NCBI GenBank assembly: GCA_019693395.1
Contig: JAAMXP010002084.1
Location: 1 to 64,000, forward strand
From: Ettlia oleoabundans
Taxonomy: Eukaryota > Chlorophyta > Chlorophyceae > Chlamydomonadales
DNA length: 64,000 nt
Direction: 5' to 3'
Part shown: positions 22,837-32,677 of the stretch, piece after piece
Numbering within the stretch: the first letter of the stretch is position 1
Layout of the letters: the number at the start of each line of letters is the position of its first letter
Program-made: the position numbers and the translations under genes
Notes under the pieces: generated by a model
Told to the model about the DNA's origin: nothing
Seen by the model: only the letters and a program-made list of their open reading frames with translations
Databases searched by the model: none

Positions 22837-23380
22837 ATGGGGTTGGAGATATATCATCTCAACTTTGGCAACCTCCAGACTCTGTTCTTCCAAGGTTGAT
22901 ACAACATATGCTTCACAAGCTTGGGCATGCAAGCGAGCGACAGCCGGTGTGCCTTCCCCCAGCCTCACAGCCTGGTTCCAAGGGGGCGCAAGCGGCAAAG
23001 AGCCGAAAAGGAAGCCCCGGGCTTTCCGAAAGCCTGATGTAGCTCCCAAGGATGCTATGTGCTGTTTTGGGCCATGCCAAACTCTACTCAGCTTCCAGAA
23101 TTTCGCTGGTCGGACACATCGCCGGATCGCCACTCTTACGAACACCGGAGCATTTGGGACACCAAGTTTTGTCTCTTCTGTCCTTTTCCGCTTGATGCCA
23201 AGTAGACCGAGCTACACAAATAATCATTGTCACTTGAGACAGCCAGCACTAGGGCAGCAAGGGCTCAATTCGCTGGTGCGCCGTCAGCGCAGTTTATCGC
23301 TTGTGAAGTGCTTGCTTCACGCATGAACAAACATGATACTTGAAATGCGCGAATATCTCTGCGACTAGACCTTCCCGGGT
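22837..23380. other. Intergenic region between MFS and first SBP gene
   Basis: About 540 bp between same-strand genes. No frame with conservation or splice support was found. It should contain the MFS 3' UTR and the promoter of the first SBP gene. Confidence 0.35.
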
Positions 23381-25194
23381 ATGCCCACTGCAGGCATGCC
23401 GGCACAAGCGGAAAAGCCCGTTCGCCAAACGGAGGCGGAACAAGGCTTAAATGGGTCCCAGGAATCAGATGGCACGGCATCCGCGCCGGCCCGTGTGCAG
23501 CAGGCGGGGCGCCGGCAGGGGGCCCCATTGGCCTGCCGCATGGCGGGATGCACACAGCAGCTGCGCCGCAGTTACAACCAGGTAAGGAACGCTCATGGTA
23601 GTCACATGCACTGAAAGTGTCTCAGCAGGGTAGGATAAGGGCAGTCTGCCATCGTTCTTATTTCGTTTGGGGACCAGCCGGCAAGGGTTGGGCAACCACT
23701 CACTCCCATACGGTTCTTGCTTTCCTCACCTGCCCGCAGGTGCACCGCATTTGCGCCGAGCACCGCAAGTCGCTGCGCATTGTGGCAGAGGACGGCAGCG
23801 TCTGGCGTTTCTGCCTGCAGTGTGCCAAGCTGCACACCATTGACCAGTTCAGCGGCGACAGGCGCAGTTGCCAGAGCAGTTTGCTGCTTCGGCGGCAGCG
23901 CAAGCGGCAGCGACAGCTGGCCGAGAAAGACGACCGCGAGGAAACCCTGCGGCACTGCAAGCGGAAAAGCAGTCACAGCAAGAGGGTGCCAGCTGCTGCA
24001 CGCAGTGCGGCACCAGCTTCCTCCGAGCAAAGCACACAAGACGAGGAGGGCCCTGCCCACGCATCAGATGGCAGCAACGTGGCGCAGATTGAGGTGCAGA
24101 CCGGCGTCTGGGGGGGTACTGTGGAGCAAAGTTGCCAGGTTCACAGCGCTGGCTCCCAATCACAGCAGCAGATGTCAACTGTACTGTCAGGCCCGCACTC
24201 AATGCTATCAGCCAGCTCGTCAGGCACCTACTGGTCACCCACTGGCCACCCACAGCACACAATGCCACTCAGCTATGCTAACCTGCTGCAGCAACAGCTT
24301 TCCCACCAGCAGCAGCCTGCTGGAGGGCCTTCCCAGCCAATGATTGTGGTGCTGCAGGTGCCGCAGCAACCGCAACCCCTGCCAGAGTGGCAGCGCGGTG
24401 TGGCACAGCACCAGCAACCTCCACCGCACGAGCGCTCCCACCAGCTGCTGCAACAGCCTGCCTGCCTAGCACTGCTAGCCGCTCCCCGAGCCAACGTTAT
24501 GCCGCCGCAGTACATGTGGGATGGTGCACCCACCATGTTCTTGCCGTCACCTCGCATGCAACCACCAAGCCCTTTGAGCCAGGCATTGCAAGCCTTGGAG
24601 GGAGGGGGCGGCAACTCAGAGGTGTGCTAGGCCTGCTATTACCGCCATAACAGACATTGCCAGCATCTGCTGCTTTGCTGCTGTGTTCTTTTGCTGCTTT
24701 GCTGCATGCCTTCCAATTGGCTGTGCGGATGCCAAAAGGGAAGGACTTGCAGCAATCTGGCATGTCGCAAGTATGCCCTCAGCCCCGCCTGTCAACAGTC
24801 ACGCGTGTTGCATCCCCACCCGGCTGAGTAAGCCCCACTGGACCTGGGCGGGGCAGCCTAGCGAGCCACCTTAGCTGCCGGCATGTGTCCTAATCAACAA
24901 ACTTGCATTAAATATGGTGCTCTGCTGCTGCAGGCTTGGGGGCCAGGGATGCGCAAGGCAGCCAGCGAGGTTGACCTCTTAAACTTCTCTCAAGATCCAG
25001 GACTGTTCAGCAGTGCAGAGCAGCTGTATCACCAAGCAGTGGTGTCGCTCAGACCACACTCGCCGCTGCAGATCAGCCACCCGCCCTGCCCCCCACCAGT
25101 GCAGCCAAAATGGGCCTGCAGGACTGGAGTTGCTGCTTGGGAGCTGCCCCAACAGCAGCCTTGGGAGCTGGCAGGGCATCAGCCCTGGCTATAG
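23381..25194 (+). CDS. SBP-box (SQUAMOSA-promoter-binding-like) transcription factor, copy A
   Basis: Three exons (23381-23581, 23740-24621, 24934-25194) give 447 residues. The SBP zinc-binding domain spans about residues 52-125 and is split by intron 1, as usual in this family. First site: C52-x4-C57-x14-C72-x2-H75. Second site: C92-x2-C95-x3-H99-x11-C111 (FCLQCAKLHTIDQF then RRSC). A basic nuclear-localisation tail follows (LLRRQRKRQRQL). Plant SBP domains usually have 16, not 14, residues between the second and third ligands. The rest is a Gln/Pro/Ser-rich region typical of an activation domain. SBP factors bind GTAC cores and regulate development and, in Chlamydomonas, copper responses (CRR1); no ankyrin repeats of the CRR1 type are present here. 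It forms a tandem pair with the gene at 26542. Confidence 0.92.
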
Positions 25195-26541
25195 GGTAGT
25201 ACTACCTTCACTAGTGCAGGCTGACTGCAACTGGGTCTGCACCCTGCTGTGCTGCTCGTCGGCTCATCGTTGAGCGCCCTGTCATTCTTTCTTTTTTTGC
25301 CGCGTTCAGGCTTGCTATTCTTGGGTTCTGATTGCCTCTCTCATCTTCACCGCAATTATCAAATCCATCTACCGCCGTCCTTCTCACCCAACTTACACTC
25401 CTACCCTCCCGCATTTGCATGCATTGCAATTCTTCTGTCAGCCAACCAAGTGCAATGTTCATTGCCTCCTTAACTCTCCACAGACTGAGCTCTAGCTAAC
25501 TTAGTGAGCTGAACTCTTCTGGACCTCATGGCCCTTGTTTGCGTGAGCAACATGCCGCCGCTTCAATTTGTATGTTACCTGCCACAAATGTACTTTTAGC
25601 ATTGCTTGGGCACCCTGTGGTTTTGGCTGGGTCGCAATCAACTGCGTCGTTTCCGAGGCCCCAAGCCTCGTTTTTGTCATACATCCTGTCTTGTCTCAGT
25701 ACATCTGTACATACTCGCTGTGTGTTCCCGCCCACAAGGCTTGTAAACCGCCCTGCCCGCATGGAGAGACCCTGCCCTCTTGCTGTACCCAGTCTTGCCC
25801 AAGGGCTTGGACGACTAAACTGTTGGTGCAAGGTTGCTGCCCATTACTATAGTGGTCTTTGATCACCATCGCAAATAATACTGCCCGGTGTAACTGTCTG
25901 CAGATGCTCAAGTGTCTTGTCACAGCGTCGCTTCACCACAGCTCAGCCAGCCGCTGAGGGTAGCTCTACGAGTGTAGGGACGCCTGCCTTTCCGCTCCCA
26001 GGCAGTTGTGACTTCTTAGATGGTATAACTTTTCACAGTAGTACAGCGATGGATAGTGCCAAGTCCTCTCACGTAAGCCGGGGCATCGGACCATCCGGAC
26101 ACTGGCCCCGGACTTGCCCGGACGGCTCATCTCCTCAATGTGCCCGAGCATCGCCCCTGTCACCTTACTTGACATTCCACCAATCGTTTTCGTAACTTGG
26201 GCAGGTCCTTCGAAGCTCCAGTGCCATTTACAAATTGTTGAGCACCGTGAACGGCCAGTGCTCTCTCAGACTTCGTTGCTGCCCGGTGCACAAATATCAC
26301 TCACAAACGACAATCAAGCTCCGTAGCAGCTCTGTACGCCAGCGTTCAACCTGACCTACCCCGCCGGATAGACGCATCCAACGGTGTCAACGGCGACCGA
26401 CAAACGTGAGCTAGCAGCCTATCAAGCCTGAAGTCTTCTCAAGCGGCGATCCTTGCGAGGACAGACGCCGCGAATGGCACCCAGGCCAAACGTTATCTTT
26501 ACCTCCGGTCGCCACACCCCTTCTGTCTGGTCACGCAGGCA
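25195..26541. other. Intergenic region between the tandem SBP genes
   Basis: About 1.35 kb between the two same-strand SBP copies. No conserved coding frame was found. It is less G/C-rich than the coding DNA and contains T-rich tracts (for example 25288-25300, TTCTTTCTTTTTTT). It should carry the 3' UTR of copy A and the promoter of copy B. I see no terminal repeats or transposase remnant to explain the duplication. Confidence 0.35.
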
Positions 26542-28309
26542 ATGGCGGATGAGCAGCAGATAGAGGCTGTAGAAGAATCGCAAGAGCTGCCGCTTGCGCC
26601 CGCCGCCAAGGCCGCCAAAGGGCAGCAGGCGGGGCGGCGGCAGGGAGCGCCATTGGTGTGCCGCATGGCGGGCTGCACGCAGCAACTGCGTCGCAGCTAC
26701 AACCAGGTAAGGAGGGCGCGTATCTGCGAGTAGGCTGGTTGAGCGACAGTCTCATGAATGATGTAACAGCCCTCAACATGCAGCACTGTGTGTGTGTGTG
26801 TGTGTGTGTGTGTAGGTGTACTTCAGCGCCATCCGCCGCCCTGCTTCTTCCTATGCCGGTTGTACCGCTTGCATGCAGGTGCACCGCATTTGCGCTGAGC
26901 ACCGCAAGTCGTTGCGCATTGTGGCAGAGGACGGCAGCGTCTGGCGTTTCTGCCTGCAGTGTGCCAAGCTGCACACCATTGACCAGTTCAGCGGCGACAG
27001 GCGCAGTTGCCAGAGCAGTTTGCTGCTTCGACGGCAGCGCAAGCGGCAGCGACAGCTGGCAGAAAAGGAGGACCATGAGGAAACCGTTCGGCACTGCAAG
27101 CGCAGCAGCACGAACAGCAAGAGGGCAGCAGCAGCTGCTGCACGCAGTGCGGCACCAGCTTCCTCCGAGCAAAGCACACAAGATGAGGAGGGCCCTGGCC
27201 AAGCATCACAGGGCAGCGGTGTGGCTCATGTGGAGGTGCAGAGCTGCCATATGCCCAGCTTTGGGTCGCAGATGCAGCAGCAGTTGTCTACTGTGCTGTC
27301 AGGCACCCCCTCGCTGCTGTCTGCTGGCTCCACAGGCACATACTGGCAGCCTCCCCCGCCGCACCATCAATGGCAGCCCAGCAGCTACGAGTCCTTCCGA
27401 CACCCACAACAGTTGCAGCAGCCGCCATCAGCAGAACAGCCATACGTTGTGGTGGTGCAGGTGCAGCAGCGACCGCACCCGCTGGCGCAGCCAGCCCGGC
27501 AGCAGCAGGAGCAGCAGCAGGTGCAGGTGCAGCAGGTGCAGCATCTGCTGTCGCCATCACCGCCCGCCGCAAAGCCTGCCATCCAGCAGCCAATGCCAGG
27601 TCCTGTCACATGTGTGCAGCTTGCAACCCCGACCTGCCACCCACAGCTGCAGCAGCAGCAACGGTGCACAGAAACGCCTCCGCTGCAGCAGCAACAGGCC
27701 CAGCAGGAGACGCGGCAGGTTGTTGTGCCAGCCACTCCATCACGGCCTGCCTGCAACCCTCACCTGGCAGAGCAAGCCATGCGGATGCTGGAGGACGCTG
27801 ACGACATGCTGCTGCTGCAGGTGCGAGTCGCTCCTGCCACACACCACAAAGTGCTGCCGCGAGCAGGCTGCAGCCTTGCAGTGCCAACTACCCCTGCCAA
27901 TTAGTTGAAAATGCAGCAGCTGCTTCATTGTTCTGCGTGGGCTCCGAGCTGCCCGTTGTCAGGCGCATGCTGGGCTCCCTACCCGGGGCTCACATTGAGA
28001 TCAACCTGCCGTGCCCTGCACTGCCGCTTTACACGACCGCCTCATTGCTGCTCTTTGCAGGGTTGCGGCTTGCCTGATGTGCCCACAGAGGCAGATCTCC
28101 TGTCCATCAATCAACAGCTAGGGTATTTGACCTACTTGGAGCAGCCATCCATGCACCCATGCCGTTTCCAGCACACCCCGATGCGCCGGCCTGGCCCGTA
28201 CAACCCGTCTCCGCGGCCCACATGCGGTTTGCAAGAGGACAGCCTACGGCAAGGATTCAGGCGTCGGCCTTCATTTGTGGACATCTGCGCTGCTGCCTTT
28301 GGTGTATGA
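26542..28309 (+). CDS. SBP-box transcription factor, copy B
   Basis: Three exons (26542-26706, 26879-27820, 28061-28309) give 451 residues with the same exon phases as copy A. The SBP domain starts at residue 40 (CRMAGC) and keeps all eight zinc ligands with the same 14-residue spacer. From 26879 for about 180 nt it is almost identical to copy A at 23740, including synonymous sites. The tail is Gln-rich (long CAG tracts around 27470-27560). The last exon (GCGLPDVPTEADLLSINQQL and onward) is unrelated to that of copy A. Intron 1 holds a (TG)n microsatellite. It is most likely a DNA-binding regulator in the nucleus with a partly different activation or interaction surface from copy A. Confidence 0.92.
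26787..26813 (+). repeat. (TG)n microsatellite
   Basis: About 13 uninterrupted TG units in intron 1 of SBP copy B. A shorter TG run occurs at about 4726-4740 in an intron of the helicase gene. Confidence 0.9.
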
Positions 28310-29133
28310 TGGCTTGCCTTACTCGCCACTTCTCCTCTCTTGTGCGGTCACCAGTATCCTCTTCACCACCCTTTGATTCAAATGAAGTTTCCCGCCACTC
28401 AATCATCCCACCCTGGCACGCATCTTCCCGCCCATTTCGTTCCCATTTATCTGACATTTCTCATTGCGAGGCTCCTGGCCGTGGGGTTCGTCACACGTCA
28501 CCCTTTGTGGCCCACCTTCCACCTCGATCACATGCATCCAGCGGCTCGCAATGCTTTTCCCTGGCTGGCTTACCAACTTCAAGTAAACCAGCAATCAGTA
28601 GGCGTACCCCCGAGTTATATATCCGCAGCGGCCCCGCTGGCTTTACCCATACTTTCTCCCTACCATTCTGCGGGGCCCACCCCCCGCCCCACCCCCCCGC
28701 CGCGCCCACCTCACACCACTTGTTCAAATGCCCCCTTCGTACATAATCAGATACGTGCACCCTTTTGTTGGTACCAGCCTCCTTACCAGTAGTCCCTTTT
28801 CTGGAACACCTGCAACCCCATGGGACAAGGTCCCATTCAATTTTGTTACCAAACTAGAGTTTTCAAGCCACCTGTCACACTATTGATGCGCCTGAATCGC
28901 ATTATAATACTGACGGGTGAATTTTGCAACACTAGCTACCCACTTCTTGCAAGGCTGCTAAATCTATGTTGATCAGCGGCCATGTAAATTTTAGCGTCAT
29001 CAGCTCAGGACATTGAGTGTATATCCAGTCACCATGCCAACAGTGGAGCCTGCTGCGGGGCAACGGTGCTACTGTTACATGTTGCAGGCTGCACAGCACT
29101 GTCCAACCCCAACTGGCAGTCACTATGTTGTGC
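28310..29133. other. Convergent intergenic region, SBP copy B / prolyl 4-hydroxylase
   Basis: About 820 bp with no supported gene. It includes a C-rich patch at about 28679-28710 (runs of C separated by G or A), G-rich on the minus strand. A minus-strand TGTAA at 29075-29079 serves the hydroxylase gene. The remainder shows nothing I can assign. Confidence 0.35.
29075..29079 (-). terminator. TGTAA poly(A) signal of the prolyl 4-hydroxylase gene
   Basis: TTACA on the plus strand reads TGTAA for the minus strand, 55 nt past the stop codon. Confidence 0.5.
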
Positions 29134-32008
29134 TCACTGTTGTGCTGCATGTGCCGTTCGCTCCGCTGGCGTGAGGTTGCTCATCAGGCAGGGCAGGTCG
29201 TCGAGGGCGCAGGGGCGGCACACCTTGCAGGACAGGCGGCAGTAGCCACGGTAGGTGCCGTTGCCGCGCATGTACAAGGAGTTCCTCTCGCACTCCCCCG
29301 CCGCTGCCCACTCAGGGCACTTGGCGTTGGTGTCTCGGCAGAATCCCGGGTGCAGGGGGGCCGCAGATGTATAGGGCTCAACATGGATCTGCATGCAGCA
29401 GGATGGCAGCAGGCAGCAGCATAATGTGCAGGCGTGAAAATGGGGGCCGGGCTGGTGCCAGCAGCAAGTGGTAGCAAGCAGCGCTGCCCAGTGCCACTGA
29501 ACCTCAACCAACAACAAAGAATAAGGGGTCGCAATGCAATGCACCAGGCACAAACGGTATGTCCTGAACGCATGTTTGACGACCAAGCATGCGGCGGTGC
29601 AGCATCCGTCGAAAGGGTTGGGGATGGTGGTCCCACTCGCCTGCCTGCGAGTAAAATGGACAATACCCCCCCCCCCCACCCCCCCACCCCCGCGCCCCCC
29701 CCAGCTCAGCTTAATGCTGTCGCCAACTCACCCAAGCGGTTGCGCTATACTTCACTCCCTTGGCCACCGGGCAGCCGGCATGCAGGCTGAAGAAATCTTT
29801 GGTCATGCCTGAACAGCAGGTAATAGCCAGTGGCAAATGTGTCAGCCCTTGCCTCATGTGAGTCGCCAGGTGGCTGGTGGTTGGCATTGCGCACAACCAC
29901 AGAGTGAGGCCAGGAAGGGAAAGGATAGCTCACAACACGACAGTACGCACACCCAAGAAACAGAGATTTCTGACGTGAGAAGATACCTTCAGATAGTGCG
30001 CTATGTGAAGCGACCTAGCAAGCCAGCATCCTGCCTCACCATCTGGCTTGAGTGAGTAAAAGAGTATGGCATCCCCCTTGCGCGGCTTGATCGCCACCCC
30101 CACAGAACCGCACTGTGAGTATGGCAGCTGTGCCTGGGCATCCTTGTCTATCCAGCGACCATGCGGGAACGACGTTTCCCCTCCCTCGTCCACATCTGCA
30201 CTGCCAAGGCGGCGTGGTAGGTTCGGCAAGAGGAGCAGCTCGCTGCGGCACCATGCATCCCAGTAGACAGCCAGCTGGGCAGTTGCTCAGGCGCAGCAGG
30301 ACATTGACTAGGTGCTTGACAGGGGGAGGCCCCTGGCACCACCATGTGCACAGTTGCACATCTCAACACCAAGCCAGCAACAGTCCTGCACTGCCCCACC
30401 TTACCACCACCACCACCACCACCGCGGCTGTGACAGCCCTACCAACCCCAAACAATTCCACTACATAGTCACATCATTCGGCACCAACACAGCGCAACCA
30501 GTTATATCCCCACCTGAGAGGTACATGAGCAGCGTGGCATACCGCGACCCGCCCTTCTCCCCTCGCCTCATCACCAGCTGTGCCTGCTCGTTGCTGCCGT
30601 GCACATCGTAGTGTGCTTTGTACTTCTGGCCCTGCTCGTACCTGCAGAAGTGGCACAATGGCAAATATAGAAGCAAGGGTAGCAGTAGCGGCAGCGGTAT
30701 CAGCAGCCCAGTTGTGTAATCCAGGAGGCTTCAATTGCTAGCCTGCAGCTGGCACTAAATGTTGCAGCAGCAGGCGTAGAGCGAATTGGAGGCAAGGCAG
30801 CGGGTCGCATTGTGAAGCACATCCCTGGCATGACGATGCACAGTGATTGGTGTCGGGCGTCGCAGCAGGCCCCCCCGGGCACTGCTGCTGGTGCTACTTC
30901 CATGCATGCGTAAATGATTGAGGCTGGAAGGCCGGTATAGTGAGACATAGATGGGACCACCTACTTGAGTACTTGAAGCTGCTCGCTGTGGTTGAAGGGT
31001 AGGTGGGTTGCCAGCTCAATCCGGCCCTCAATGGCGGTGAGAACCTCATCTTGCTGCTTGCGCAGGAATGTGCCAGAGCTGCAGGTGTGGGTGGAGGCAG
31101 TGCCCAGCAAAGATGCAGGCTTCTTGGTTTGTTGTAAGCACATGGAAGCCAGCCCCAGGTAACGATAAAGCGCCGTGTGGCATTGGGGCAGCCAGCGTGC
31201 AGCTGCCTAAGCCCCATAGTTGAGAGCATGAAGCTGTGCAAGCGGCTTGCCTGGTTCGCACGCTGTCCTCCAACCTGCCAGTTCCATCTGCTGACACCAC
31301 CTTGCTTGGCTGCAGGTTGGGTTTTGCCAGCTGCATGCGCACCACCACAGTAGCAGCGTAAGAGGTGGCGTGTGGGGGAGGAAGGAACAACAGGGGAGTC
31401 GCATGTGTGGGGTTGACGCGTGCAAGATGTTCAAATTTGCAAGTGTCAAAATACACAACTGTAGGGAAGGATACAAGGCAGTGCACAAGGCGTAAATCAG
31501 TGTGTGCAGGGCGATGTCAACAATGGCGGTCCCCATGAGCCAGCGGGGGCGGCACATGCCTGTATGACGTGGTCACACTCGGCATCAGTGAGGAATCCAT
31601 GGAACAGCAACGCTCGTGGCCTCCAGCTGATGATTTCCACCCTGCAGATTATACAGGCCAGCCACCAAGCATAAATCAAGCGGCAGCGTCGTTGGGGACA
31701 AAAGGTGGTGTGCTCATGCAGATGAGGCAGTTATCCCTGGGAGCCATAAACCTCCACCCCAGATTTAGGGACATACCAGCCATGCGTCCTATTCCCCAGC
31801 TGCAGATTGGGTGAGGGTGCAACAGGTCGGAGGAGACCTGCATCACAGGAACAGCGACTGACTTTTATCCCAGTACAAAGGCGGCAGGCCTGGTGACGGT
31901 GGCGGGTTGGTGGCTACCGCCAAGCACTCATCATGCAGCCTTCACACCCGATACAGCAAGAATCAGCGCCACATTCAAGCTGGGTTGGCGCCGCAGCGGG
32001 CCGCCCAT
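29134..32008 (-). CDS. Prolyl 4-hydroxylase (2OG-Fe(II) oxygenase) with C-terminal ShKT domain
   Basis: Nine exons (31946-32008, 31777-31799, 31560-31641, 31251-31330, 30965-31078, 30514-30641, 30040-30195, 29732-29808, 29134-29388) give 325 residues. The N-terminus is a short signal/anchor (MGGPLRRQPSLNVALILAVS). Then WVEIISWRPRALLFHGFL, the SSGTFL motif, Fe ligands H131 and D133 (KAHYDVH), DVDEGGETSFP, distal H225 (SLHAGCPV) and K235 (2-oxoglutarate). The C-terminal Cys-rich module (about 259-295; CPEW, GECERN, GYCRLSCKVC) is an ShKT domain, often fused to P4H in plants and algae. It should hydroxylate prolines of cell-wall Hyp-rich glycoproteins in the ER/Golgi. Exon 2 is only 23 nt; including it restores both phase and the conserved WVEIISW. 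Introns 3 and 4 use GC donors. The last intron has a long G-rich tract on the sense strand. Confidence 0.92.
29666..29702 (-). repeat. Poly-C / G-quadruplex-like tract in P4H intron
   Basis: On the plus strand: 12 C, A, 7 C, A, 5 C, GCG and 8 C, so the transcribed pre-mRNA of the minus-strand gene carries four or more G-runs. It lies about 30 nt downstream of the 5' splice site at 29731. Confidence 0.8.
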
Positions 32009-32677
32009 GGCGCGAACTGCTGCGTCAACCAACAAGTCAAGGTGCCGGACGTCGATGGCGTTTATGGAAACGATTGACAGGTAGACTAGCTTGGAATAGG
32101 CAGCAGGAGAGCCATGGTGCCGGTCGGAAATGACGTGGTGCCAGCTCATGGGCGCATATTCCTAGCCAAAGGTGAGACTGAGGGCAGGGACGACCCCATG
32201 GAAATCCCCTTGCGAATGGCACACGTTGACGGGTGTATACCCACCCACCAGGCTGGATTCTTGCCACCCAAAGCTTGCGAGCTTAGAAGGGGCTGTACTC
32301 GATAACAGATAAGAGCACCGTGCAATTTCATTGTGGAAAAGAGAGTTTGCCGACCACGACGTCGAACAGTACCTTTTGACGGCAGCATCCGCCCCAGCCC
32401 CAGCCACCGCCACGCTGCACCCGCTGCCGCAACCACCGCCACCTTCGAACCACAGCAGCCTTGCAACGCTCCCATCCTTTCATGATGGTGCCAACCTTGG
32501 CTGAATCAGTTGTCACCAATGCACACTGTGCTTCCAAGCCCTCCGGCAACTCCGGGGCTTGCCATACCACTGTCAGGTTTGTCGATCGTATGACTGCAAG
32601 CACGTGTGTGTGGGCAAGCCTGCCATGGGCGTCACTCAACGGATGCCTGCACCTGCACATGCAGGGGCCGGACAGTG
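32009..32677. promoter_or_regulatory. Divergent intergenic region, P4H / metallophosphoesterase
   Basis: About 670 bp between two genes predicted to encode secretory-pathway proteins. No coding frame is supported. It probably holds both promoters and 5' UTRs. Confidence 0.35.

Noticed and set aside
25195..26541. Transposon remnant as the cause of the SBP duplication
   Set aside because: No transposase-like frame, terminal inverted repeat or target-site duplication could be seen around either copy.
27288..27801. Long Ala/Gln-rich frames antisense to or out of frame with SBP copy B
   Set aside because: They are shadows of the CAG-repeat coding exon in other frames, with no splice or family support.
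31931..32149. Stand-alone minus-strand 72-residue protein
   Set aside because: Its last 25 residues contain the P4H signal exon (32008-31946). The upstream part has no support.
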